A stretch of DNA of 64,000 nucleotides from Gonatopus flavifemur (Eukaryota; Arthropoda; Insecta; Hymenoptera; Dryinidae): positions 3,603,372 through 3,667,371 of the forward strand of contig JAFFJZ010000016.1 in NCBI GenBank assembly GCA_018340375.1, written 5' to 3'. Below, piece after piece: positions 54,674 through 64,000 of this stretch. A program made the translations under genes and the position numbers. The stretch's first letter is position 1. Every line of letters starts with the position of its first letter. Below the pieces are notes generated by a model that was given only the letters and a program-made list of their open reading frames with translations, searched no databases and was not told the origin of the DNA.

Positions 54674-55803
54674 ATTCTTAAAACTCACTCTTCGGCAGTG
54701 CAATATGATATATTCCCAAAGACCCGAAGAAGGCATGAAAATTAGAGTGTAGGCACAACCTTTCAGAAGGATCAGAAGATTGATAATTATAAATACCGCA
54801 AATTGTTCAATATCATTCTGTACATTTATGTAGCACTGATTCAATTTTGTAAATAATCAGAGTACTATAACTTGTACAAAGAAAGTCACTACTTACAGTT
54901 ACTTTTACCAGTTACAGTAGCCGCGTTTCCATAAGAATTGATTATCAATAAAAAGAAATTTAGTGGGTCCAAGATGCCAAATTGGTATGACTAATTATTA
55001 CAATAATGTTCTAATAAAGTATGACGTGTCTTTTTCAACCGTGTGTCGTAAATCAATTATTCATTTGAAGGGGGTAATCTAGATGGTTGTATTGAGCAAT
55101 GTGGTAGGCAAAATTGGGAAAATAAATTTGATAATTACTTTTTTCATAAAACAATACACTGAAAATCGATGATGTGATCGTCACGCACTCAAGGTACGAT
55201 ACGTACACACTTGGAACTCTGTACCTTGGGGAAATTTCTTCGTCCCATTTTTGAACCTATATGATTTTGAAGCTAAGGAATCAAGCTTTCGATTTATCAA
55301 GGTTTCATCAATATCAAAAGGGGCGCAGTGACCAAAAAATGCGAGAATACTTTTGAAAATCGAATTTCTGTGTGAAATATTCCTTCCGCATGAATAAAAG
55401 TATTTTTATCGTAAAATTTAGGAAAAATCCTAACAATATCAATGATAACATATTTTCATTGAATGGAATTAATGAGGATGATGATTTTTCGAAAAAACGC
55501 AGATCATAAAAATTTTGACAATTCAAACCCCTGTATCACGACAACCTGACTTCCTAGAAACCTGGTGTTGACACAATTCGAAGAGGGTCACTAGTAAAAC
55601 AAATTCATGGAATTTCATCAACATTGATGAAATTGAAATTTTCAGGTGGGAACATTTGGCGAATTTTACCCCGTATATAGTATGACAAAAAGCAAATTGA
55701 ATTCTCCAAGGACTCTATTCTGCTGACATTTCAGTAGTTCATTTTGTAATTCCGAAAGGATTCAATGAGATATAGTTTTTGGAACTTTTGTTATTTGGGT
55801 AAT
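54674..55803 (-). repeat. right inverted repeat of element G
   Basis: Mirror of 50557-51690. A further copy of GGCGAATTTTACCCC, a block present in both arms, lies just inside it at about 54637, next to the gene's 5' end. Confidence 0.88.
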
Positions 55804-56032
55804 TGTTTGTGCATTATTCAGCGCGAGTCTGAATTATAATTGTAATTATCTAGCGTGATTATTACGTTGTTTTGACGATTTCTCACGTATTTTGGTGTGT
55901 GTTTCATACATACTATGATGGTGAGTATATAGATACATGCACATTGTTCGGCGTATTCTTCAATCATACGGCACACTTGCATAATTCGCATCTTCCTCTG
56001 TCCTGAGAATGGTACGATAGTTTTTGTTGATA

Positions 56033-56289
56033 CACGGAGAAAAATAAAGTCCAAAGAATTACCACGTTCCTATTAAATTGGCAAGATACGAGAAAACATG
56101 ACTGTAATTGTTACACAGTGTAGTAAAAATCTGTACTTGATCATCTGTAACGTTGCATGCTCATGCTAAAGAGTGTCAGGCAAACCATTCATTCTTACTA
56201 CATTGTCTATCAATAAAAGTAGTATTTTCCCGTATCTTGCCAAATTAGTAGAAAATGTAGTAATCTTCTAAACTTCATTTTTCTCCGTG
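56033..56289. repeat. MITE with CACGGAGAAAAAT ends
   Basis: 257 bp flanked by TA (56031-56032, 56290-56291). Ends CACGGAGAAAAATAAAGT and CATTTTTCTCCGTG; inner mirror AAATTGGCAAGATACGAGAA / GTATCTTGCCAAATT. Confidence 0.85.
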
Positions 56290-56414
56290 TAGCGTAGTGT
56301 TGATACTCGATTAATCGATCTCGTGTCTGAACTGTGAAACAGATTGGTTTATAGTTATCCTAAGCGTCCTGATAGCGATTTTCACTCTCTATAATTCAGA
56401 TTTGATTTGGTGTC

Positions 56415-57744
56415 TTGTACATTTCGCCCATCGGCTTTCGTGTTATCACTCCTACAATGGATCCTGTCTACTCAATTTGTAGAAAGTCAGTCAAAACGGA
56501 CGTCATCAAGTGTATACTATGTATAAAATACTTTCACCTTGGATTTGTGAAACTCCATGAAACGCATAATCAGAACGATGAGCTCGTACTTTGCAAAGGT
56601 CCTTCGGAATCTCATCACACGTCCATCTTCTCCACCTTACTGGATTTGTTTGTAGTGGACGATCTTTCTAAAGTGATCAGTTATGAACAAAAGGAGATGC
56701 CTTTCCTATCTCGGCATGACATGATACAAATCGAATATCTTTTGAACCTAACTTCTCGTCGACAACAGACTATTACTGTGCGCGATTACTTGCATTTCAA
56801 TGGGCAAGATATCGATCTATTTTCGACCCTGCTGAACATCGAAAATCCGGGTATTACTGATATTAAAGACCGCGTTGAAGTTATCAATGTTCACCTTTTA
56901 GATCTATTCGATAAGACAGTACCGTTCAGAAGTTTTACACCAAGATGTCCTCCTGCTCCTTGGATAACTCGGGAGATTCGCGATCTCACCCGGAAACGCA
57001 ACACCGCAAGTCGGACATACCTTTGCACACGAAATCCTGAAAGTCGACTACTCTCCACACGGTTGAGAAACACTGTGGTTTCTTCCCTTAGGATTGCGAA
57101 GCGTCAATTTTATGATTATAGATTGATGGGTGCTACCGGCTATCGTATGATTTGGAGAGAACTTCGCACCTTCAAAATAATTGAATTCACTGGCAACCAT
57201 TCGATCGCGGATAATTTTTGAGTGAATCAACTTAGTTCACATTTCTGCGCTGGCTTTGATCCTGCCTGTCCTCCACCACCTATCCCCGACCGGAGTCTTG
57301 GGGAGAGTGACAATCTTTTCTTTTTCCCTTACTTGACTTGTGATGATCTGTCACACTTCCACCATTTTTCTAACTCAAATCGTATCCCCCCCTGATGGGT
57401 TGTCTGGTCGATTTCTTAACCTGATCGCTTCGTCCATTTTTCCATTCCTACACACACTATCCAACTCCTCTCTCATGCTCTCCATATTTCCTTCAGTTTG
57501 GAAACGTTCATACATCACACCAATTCCTAAAATAAAGACTCCACAATCTCCATGTGACTTTTGCCCTATTTCTATTCTCTGCGAGTCATCAAAAATACTT
57601 GAAAAGATTGTCCATCACTACATGTATAATTTCTTGACCAGGAACTCTCTAATGGACCTTCATCAGCGTAGTTTCATACGTTATCGCTTCACTCAAACTG
57701 TCCTCTTGAAATCAACCGATGATGTCCGTGAAGCGACTGATTAA
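56415..57744 (+). pseudogene. jockey-like LINE fragment with ORF1-ORF2 deletion fusion
   Basis: The first frame (56415-57221) opens with a PHD-like Cys/His pattern (YSICRKSVKTDVIKCILCIK, YFHLGFVKLHE), typical of some LINE ORF1 proteins. It runs directly into the end of an endonuclease domain (STLLDLFVVDDLSKVISYEQ, LSRHDMIQIEYLL) and the endonuclease-RT linker (PPAPWITREIRDLTRKRNTA, SLRIAKRQFYDYRL). So most of ORF1 and the endonuclease core are deleted. After a frameshift the second frame (57340-57744) has PDGLSGRFLNLIASSIFPFL, SVWKRSYITPIPKIKTPQSP, ILCESSKILEKIVHHYMYNF, the first RT blocks. The catalytic FADD part is missing here. Dead. Confidence 0.75.
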
Positions 57745-58032
57745 ACTTGCTTTTTCAACATATCTACCCCCGCGTTGGAATGGTTCTAGTCCTATCCATC
57801 TGACCGCGCGCAAGCTGTTAAAGGCTCTAGAAGTTTGTACGAGTTCATCACTCTTATAATTATATTTTCTCTATTTTCTTAATAATTGATAATATGTGCG
57901 ATTATTAATGAGATTTGTATTTTTATATCCCTATTTTGCTCATTCTGTGTAATTTGTGATTATCCACACTGTACTATGTATTATAAGTTACTGCGCATGC
58001 GCGTTCTACGACGAAATCGACGGAGGCACGCG
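57745..58032. other. flank between LINE fragment and element H
   Basis: No motif seen. Could be LINE remainder or host sequence. Confidence 0.3.
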
Positions 58033-58485
58033 CAGTGATGCCAGCATTTGGTCGACCGAGTCGATTTACCCTCTCCATCTGACCATTTCTCGTCCCCACC
58101 ATTCCAGCCGGGTGTACGCAAACATTGAAACCCGTATTCATGTGATTCGGGACCGGTCGGTTCACTTCGAGTCAGCTCGGACAATCGAGAGAAAACCAAC
58201 TATCCGTCGGTCTTTGTCTTCTCAATATGTTTTACGATCGGCTAACTCCGTGCAAGATCGGAAAAAGTTTAAAGCCCACGCGGTCGACTTACCGAAAAGT
58301 TTCACCGCTTTTTCTTTTCCAAGCGACAATTTTATTGTAATCAGTATCGAACTGACTTACCCGGCACCCCGGGAAATTCTCGGCCGGGGCCCTTCGATAT
58401 TTTTTCGTTTTTTTTTTCAATTAAAGAGCCAGTTCAATACTGATTATTAAATTATCACGATGAAATATAGATTTGATGCATATGT

Positions 58486-58822
58486 TATGACGGAGACGAC
58501 ACGAGAGGTCATCGAACCATCGTTGCATGACTGTGGTCCAGCGTGGCCTCTGGAACGAATTATATCGGCCCGAGCGGTAAGACCGATAGAACTAAGAAAT
58601 TTGGGTTTTCTGCCTTAAAGGGCATCGAGACACCCTTCCTGTTTAAGATTAGTAGGGGTAGATAAGAAAAAGAAAGTGAAGATTTACCACATCAGTTGAG
58701 AAATTTGATTCAATCGATATGTTTTTGAGTAGTCAGGGTTACGAATATATAATCATCTATATAAAGAGGAAAACAATAATTCTTTTACAAGTATGTGTCT
58801 GTATATATATATATATGTGTGT
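58486..58822. other. interior of element H, no gene seen
   Basis: Moderately GC-rich start, then an alternating (TA)n(TG)n tract at about 58800-58825 just before the LINE fragment. Function unknown. Confidence 0.4.
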
Positions 58823-60014
58823 GTGACTTCACTTCTGGAAAATCTACCGTAACTAACTTGTCTATTTTTTCTCATGTTGTGTCCTCTGCGCTTGATCAAA
58901 ATGCCCAAGTGGATACTATATATACAGACTTCTCAAAGGCTTTTGACAGAGTTGATCATAATATATTCTTAAATGAATTAAGTAATTTAGGTATCCGCGG
59001 CGATTTCTTGTCGTGGTTACAGAGTTATATTCTGAATCGTACGCAATCAGTTCGTGTCTCTCAATATTTTTCTGATTCATTCTTTGTATCCTCAGGTGTA
59101 CCGCAAGGCTCACATCTAGGTCCTTTATTATTTATTATTTTCATTAATGATATCTCTACGATTTTCAAGTACTGCACACATCTTCTTTTTGCTGATGACC
59201 TGAAACTGTTTATGATTATAAGAACTTACAGAGATGCTCAAAATCTGCAATCTGATTTGGATCGGTTACAATCTTGGTGTGTGCTATCTAATATGTCAAT
59301 CAATCTCACTAAATGCCATGTGATGAGATTTCATAGAGGTAGAAATGCTATTTATTTTCCTTTTAACTTGTCTCATTCTCTGTTATCACCTATAAATACT
59401 GTTCGTGATCTTGGAGTTTCATTTGACTCTCGTTTTAACTTTTCAGATCATTACAATTACATAGTTGGTACTTCCATGAAATCTCTCGGATTCATCAAGC
59501 GCGTTTGTGAAGATTTTCGTGATCCTGTTGCACTTCGAACACTGTATTGTACGTTAGACCTCATCTTGAGTATGCGTCTCAAATTTGGAGTCCTCATTTA
59601 ATTCGGGATTGTACAGACTTGGAAAGAGCTCAGCATAAGTTTCTGCGTTTTGCTGCCTATCAGATAGGCCGTCCATTGAGCGTCACTTGTCATGATTACT
59701 CATTGATTATGGCTCTACTCAACTTGCCTTCCTTGGAATCACGTCGTTTGTTCAATGATTTTTCATTTTCGTATAAAATTGTTAATGGGAAAATTCGCTG
59801 CCCTCAACTGCTTGGACTTGTACGTTTTAATGTCCCTTCTCGTTTATTAAGACGCCCTAAATTGTTCAATCCAATTTCTTATAAATCGAAATATGGTTAT
59901 TCTGGTCCGGTAAATCTGATATCTATCCTACCAAATTCTCACAGTGATGTGCTTGAATTATTTTCATCTCATTCTGATCTTAGGAATTCTCTTTCTCTTA
60001 TTTGTGAAATTTAA
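58823..60014 (+). pseudogene. CR1/jockey-like LINE reverse transcriptase fragment, 5'-truncated
   Basis: Starts mid-RT at FTSGKSTVTNLSIFSHVV, then VDTIYTDFSKAFDRVDHNIF (catalytic Asp), SGVPQGSHLGPLLFIIFIND, CTHLLFADDLKLFMI (catalytic FADD), RLQSWCVLSNMSINLTKCHV, RDLGVSFDSRFNFSDH. A frameshift near 59550 moves to the C-terminal block YVRPHLEYASQIWSPHLIRD, LERAQHKFLRFAAYQIGRP, ending LSLICEI at 60014. All catalytic residues of the part present are intact, but the endonuclease and N-terminus are absent. The 3' tail after 60014 ends near 60207 in an ATAAATCAATATAATGACAT stretch and short A-run. Confidence 0.85.
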
Positions 60015-60267
60015 TATCTAATTGTCCTTTTCACCTATAATACACGTTAACTGTTGTTGTAATATAAGATGCATGTAGTCGAGCCTAACATGATGCTTAA
60101 TGCTTTGATGCATAATATATATGATGTGGTTCAAATAATGTATATTCTATGTACCAAAGGGTCTTTTATACCCGTATAAACGAAATAAATCAATATAATG
60201 ACATAAAAAATGATAATCTGATGTGAAATTCAATTATTCACCAGAGAGATGAAAAAACAAATGAAAT

Positions 60268-60338
60268 GTCTCCACACAGAATCGAACCCGACCGTTCTTT
60301 CGCAAGAACCATGTCTTTTGCCGCTAGGCTATGGGGTC
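60268..60338 (-). other. degenerate tRNA-like sequence
   Basis: The minus strand gives 71 bases: GACCCCA at the 5' side and TGGAGAC at the 3' side pair at five of seven positions; TAGCCTAGCGGCAAAAGA fits an A box/D arm; GGGTTCGATTC fits a B box/T loop. The T stem and anticodon stem pair poorly. So a tRNA pseudogene or SINE head within element H, not a working tRNA. Confidence 0.4.
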
Positions 60339-60339
60339 T

Positions 60340-60881
60340 TGTAATATTTCGAACCACATATCACATCTATGAAGTAATGCAGCGAAGGAAAGAGACTGAT
60401 AGTGCGTGAAATGATGAAATATCAATTTGAATGCTCAAATCTAATTATTCAGTCCATTGAAAATAATTTGCACTCAATCAATTGAATATTCAGTCTTATT
60501 ATTTTGATGTTGATCAACATCTGATAATCGATGTTGATTTGATTATCCTCATTGGAATATCATAGTGATCTCTGAAAATAAATTTATCAGGGAAAATTAT
60601 GGAATTCACCGCAGGACATTTATCATAGATCCCCAAACTATCGTAGAATTTTTCAACCATCGATTGATTGACAATTCTAATGAAATTCATTGAAAAATCA
60701 TCAAGATTTAAAATAATGATTAGAAATGCGTAACTATCAGAAAATTTTTATACAATACATATAGGAGTTCTTGAAAGCTTCATAGTCAGTCATAAGAATA
60801 ACCAATAATCTTATAAAATTTATGAAAAATAAATAATAATTGAAAAATTATTTACTCATATTCGATTTTAATTCAATTAAA
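60340..60881. other. interior of element H, no gene seen
   Basis: AT-rich, with short inverted stretches such as GATGTTGATCAACATC near 60510. No coding signal. Confidence 0.4.
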
Positions 60882-61337
60882 TGATGCTATGCATCAAATC
60901 TATATTTCATCGTGATAATTTAATAATCAGTATTGAACTGGCTCTTTAATTGAAAAAAAAAACCAAAAAATATCGAAGGGCCCCGGCCGAGAATTGCCCG
61001 GGGTGCCGGGTAAGTCAGTTCGATACTGATTACAATAAAATTGTTGCTTGGAAAAGAAAAAGCGGTGAAACTTCTCGGTAAGTCGACCGCGTGGGCTTTA
61101 AACTTTTTCCGATCTTGCACGGAGGTAGCCAATCGTAAAACATATTGAGAAGACAAAGACCGACGGATAGTTGGTTCTCTCTCGATTGTCCGAGCTGACT
61201 CGAAGTGAATCGACCGGTTCCGAATCACATGAATACGGGGCTCAATGTGTGCGTACACCCGGCTGGAATAGTGGGGACGAGAAATGGTCAGATGGAGAGG
61301 GTAAATCGACTCGGTCGACCAAATGCTGGCATCACTG

Positions 61338-61984
61338 GTTTGAGGATGCATGTTTTTGAGATATTTGCATTTAAAGATTGAAATGGGAAACCCTGTATGT
61401 ATATAAAAATCGACGATATTTTTCAAGCGTTCATTACTCTCTCTATTCGCTCCCGAGGGAGTAATGAAAACGTACTGTACAAGCGTATTCGACTGCGCAC
61501 GCGCACTCAGCATTGGTTAGGAAAGGTAAGGAATACACAGTTCCACTGCCGCATCATAGGTATGAAATACGACTATTTTAGCGTAGCCGGGAAAATAAAA
61601 TTTTCCTCTACTTCTAATAATTCCGAATATCTCAAAGAAAGTAATAGTGGTCATTCAGACCGGGGCACAGTGTGAGATTCCAACGATCTAGCGGAACTTG
61701 AGTCAATTTTGCAATTAATTAATACATTCACAATTATGGTGAATCAAATAAGTTGCACATCCCTTATTGAAAAATCCATGAATATTTCTGGTCAAAACCA
61801 CATTGATCACGTTTGACCGTATATGGGGAATGCGCCATGACCAATTTGAACATCAACAGTAATTTTTGTTGATAGATTGATTAATCGATTGGTAGTTGCG
61901 TGGAACCTCACAACGGAAAGTTTTTATGAATGAACTGTTATTCCACTGTGTCATATGTATCATATGTTGTCCGTTATTTATATA
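61338..61984. other. no gene recognised
   Basis: Downstream flank of element H. Open frames at 61397-61675 and 61896-62120 show no motif. Confidence 0.4.
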
Positions 61985-62400
61985 TTTCACCATAGAAACC
62001 ATCACACAATTCCTTGACTTTGAACGAGATAATCAAATTTCACATTCGTTTCAAATTTTTCATAGATTTTTTATGTCATTGGGCCTTCTTTGCGGATTCA
62101 TTGTGGAGGTGAGTTGTTGAGCTCATAAAATCGACAGGAAAATCTTGCACAAAAGCTCCTCATGATTTTTTTCCGATGCGTCGGGAAATCCTAGGTCGCA
62201 TTCTAAAAAAATGATCATGAGCTTTTACGCAAATTTGCTCAAGATTTTCCGGTCGATTTTAGAAGTTCAACAACTCACCTTCACAATTAATCCGCAGAAA
62301 AGGCCCAATAACCTCAAATAACTATAATAAATTTTTAACACATGTGAAATTTGATTATCTCGTTTAAAGTCAACGAATTGTTCGATGATTTCCCTTACAG
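61985..62400. repeat. foldback repeat with arms of about 190 bp
   Basis: GAACGAGATAATCAAATTTC at about 62020 mirrors GAAATTTGATTATCTCGTTT near 62345; TGAGTTGTTGA..., GTCGATTTTA and AGATTTTCC blocks mirror inward to a short loop near 62185. The two open frames over the arms (C-termini CGFIVEVSC and CGLIVKVSC) are products of the repeat. Confidence 0.75.
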
Positions 62401-62543
62401 CACCGGAAATATCCACGTTGACTCTACATTGCCTCCACGTGAAATCTTCGTTCATCTACGTCCACCATTTATACACGTAGAGTCCACGAAGATGTGACGT
62501 AGAAATCAGCGGATGTGCTGTTAGGGTTCTATGGTGAAATATA

Positions 62544-64000
62544 CAGGGTGTCCCATTTTAATCTGTCACGTAAAATATCTCGAAAACGAATAGATTCAGA
62601 AGAAAATGTTGCGGGAAAAAAATGTGAGAATCTGAGGGGTACATCCGATGGTGAACTTGGCTTTGACCTCAGATCCCACTTTCATGGTGGTCATTCTGAG
62701 GTCAACTCATGTTTTTCGAATGGAATCCCCTATTTTTTACTACCGGTTCAGATTCTACGCTAAAAACCAAGGAACTTTTGTCTCAAACGTTTTTTCGAAA
62801 TCCTCATAGATGGCGCTCTAATTGATGAGAAAATGAGAATTCTCAAACCCTCGGATTGTATTCTGTCTAACATAATACTCAACCCTTGAGTGTTTCTCAT
62901 CTCCCGGAAATTGCCGTCGGTTGTGTTTTGTTTTGGTCTTGTTCTTGGAAATTGTTATTGTTTTGATTCACGTGTGAATACCGTAGAAATTTAGCATTCC
63001 CAAACTGCTCAGTTCTCTGTTATCATTTGGAGGAAACACATTTCTAAATATCTAGTCTGATTACGCGCCAAACGATATTGTTGACGTTTTGTTGTGTCTT
63101 GGTGAAGCGCGGGGAAATTATGTTGAACCTGTGAGAACGTTTCAACGTCGTTTTCCAGATCGGAGGTGTCCAAATCGCATTACGATCCGATTTCTTGAAC
63201 AACGTGCTCGTCAAGGTCTCCTCAAACGACAGAGGAACAAGAAAGTTTATGCGGATGACAATGATCCTGATGTGAGATCGCTGGCTGTGCTGGCATTAAT
63301 TCATATTAATCCCCATATCAGTCTTCGGGATATTGAGAAAATGACCGAGATTCCTCGATCCACAGCTCAGCGTATCTTGAAATCGTTGGATTATCATCCG
63401 TACCATATCACTTTGGTGCAATCTCTAACAGCTGAGGATTTCATAACAAGATTGAACGCACGTGGGCCCAACGGAGAATTGAAGAAGATCCTACTTTCTC
63501 TCATCACGTTATGTTCTCTGATGAGGCAATATTTCACAATGTTGGAATTCTCAATAGGTACAATTGCCATTATCGGAGTGCTCAGAATCCTTACTGGGTC
63601 CGTACAATTAATCATCAACATCGTTGGAGTGTGAACGTTTGGTGCGGAATTGTAGATTCCAGGATCATAGGGCCGTATTTTTTTGAAGGAAACCTCACTG
63701 GCGCGGAGTATCTTCGTTTTTCGCATTTTGAACTCCCTGCTCTTATGGAAGACGTAAGTCTTGACGTGAGATCAAGGATGTGGTTCCAACAGGATGGAGC
63801 ACCTCCTCATCACATGCGAATTATTCGAAAATTTCTGGACGAGAAGTTTCCCAGAAGGTGGATTGGCCGTGGAGGACCTGTGCGATGGCCACCTAGGTCG
63901 CCAGATCTGACGTCGCCTGATTATTTCTTGTGGGGTTACATAAAAAATGTTGTATTCCGTGAACCTCCAACAACACGCGATGACATGAAAGATCGAATGA
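62544..64000 (+). mobile_element. Tc1/mariner-like DD41D element, runs off the window
   Basis: TA at 62542-62543, then CAGGGTGTCCCATTTTAATC and a long subterminal region with AAATATCTCGAAAACGAATA, parallel to the left repeat at 6530. The transposase follows. The right end is outside the window. Confidence 0.82.
63059..64000 (+). pseudogene. DD41D transposase (DDE_3 type), partial at window end
   Basis: The frame reads YAPNDIVDVLLCLGEARGNY from near 63059, but the codon expected to be ATG two residues before reads TAG, so the start is lost. Helix-turn-helix part: TIRFLEQRARQ-type block, SLRDIEKMTEIPRSTAQRIL, KSLDYHPYHITLVQSLTAED. A frameshift near 63460 moves to the core: VMFSDEAIFHNVGILNRYN (first Asp), HRWSVNVWCGIVDSRIIGPY, WFQQDGAPPHHMRIIRKFL (second Asp), RRWIGRGGPVRWPPRSPDLT, SPDYFLWGYIKNVVF (third Asp). 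From QQD to TSPD there are 41 residues. Otherwise well preserved; only two defects seen within the window. Confidence 0.85.

Larger units (their letters stand above)
50557..55803 (-). mobile_element. element G: 5.2-kb element with 1.1-kb inverted repeats and one ORF
   Basis: Left arm 50557-51690 is the reverse complement of right arm 54674-55803, with few differences (shared blocks include TTTCGGAATTACAAAA, GCAGAATAGAGTCCTTGG, GGGGTAAAATTCGCC, CACTGCCGAAGAGTGAG). Outer tips near AACCCAAATA. No target duplication is obvious. The only gene inside reads on the minus strand and its stop codon lies inside the inner end of the left arm. The mariner at 52124-53410 interrupts the gene; without it the element would be about 3.96 kb. 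Confidence 0.85.
58033..61337. mobile_element. element H: 3.3-kb element with 450-bp inverted repeats, CAGTGATGCCAG ends
   Basis: Left repeat 58033-58485 and right repeat 60882-61337 are mirror copies with about 5-6% differences by eye. Tips are CAGTGATGCCAGCATTTGGT. The tips match the hAT-type MITE at 17349-17553, which has an 8-bp duplication; here the flanking octamers do not match. No transposase inside; the interior has a LINE fragment and a tRNA-like sequence. The long frames over the repeats (57956-58450 and its mirror 60920-61513) are conserved only because the repeat is. Confidence 0.75.

Noticed and set aside
57956..58450. 164-codon frame and its mirror at 60920-61513 as a conserved gene pair
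   Set aside because: They are the two arms of element H's inverted repeat; similarity is explained by the repeat and no domain is present.

Overview
This window is AT-rich animal nuclear DNA and almost certainly comes from an insect. It has one intron-bearing host gene fragment with GT-AG introns, and the rest is dominated by mariner/Tc1, hAT, BEL/Pao, jockey-like LINE, foldback and MITE sequences of the kinds common in insects. No prokaryotic features are present. I cannot name the species; the variety of mariners would fit Hymenoptera but does not prove it.

Host gene. Positions 1-772 (+) carry three exons of a calponin-homology (CH) domain that reads as a MICAL-like protein. The rest of that gene (LIM domain, coiled coil) is not visible, so the 63 kb that follow are either a transposon-filled intron or the gene's downstream flank.

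2-14 kb. This stretch holds dispersed elements: a degraded mariner (1935-3326), a 201-bp MITE, two zones of short degenerate motifs, a Tc1/mariner-like element with DD41D spacing (6530-8027), a hAT relic with a perfect 8-bp duplication (9651-10446), a full-length irritans-like mariner with an open transposase (10699-11992), and a 563-bp near-palindrome (13175-13737).

14-41 kb. One minus-strand BEL/Pao retrotransposon is split by nested insertions. From the outside in, one line of descent is: BEL/Pao > foldback element B with arms of about 1 kb (15699-31423) > hAT (15752-24449) > long-TIR element A (16447-24252) > element E with a 5-bp duplication (18085-22085) > pogo-like element F with a pipsqueak helix-turn-helix (18761-20626). 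A second line puts a minus-strand mariner (25177-27957) in an arm of B, and that mariner carries another mariner and a MITE. BEL is also split by a mariner (33267-34552), a small GC-rich insert, and a 4.6-kb unclassified element (35409-40055) that holds a mariner and several MITEs.

41-50 kb. An internally deleted mariner, a full-length mariner with two stops, several foldbacks and MITEs, and long stretches without recognisable genes.

50.5-55.8 kb. Element G has terminal inverted repeats of about 1.13 kb around one long reading frame whose only interruption is a mariner. If the mariner and one TA are discounted, the frame is continuous over 537 codons. Its protein has conserved acidic motifs (CDFAENYAF, STDGAS, AEWHF, HGKGPCDGIGG). 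The same protein family sits in element A. I consider this the best candidate for a poorly described or undescribed transposon group.

56-64 kb. A jockey-like LINE fragment, a 3.3-kb element H with 450-bp inverted repeats holding a second LINE fragment and a tRNA-like sequence, a foldback, and the start of a second DD41D element that runs off the window end.
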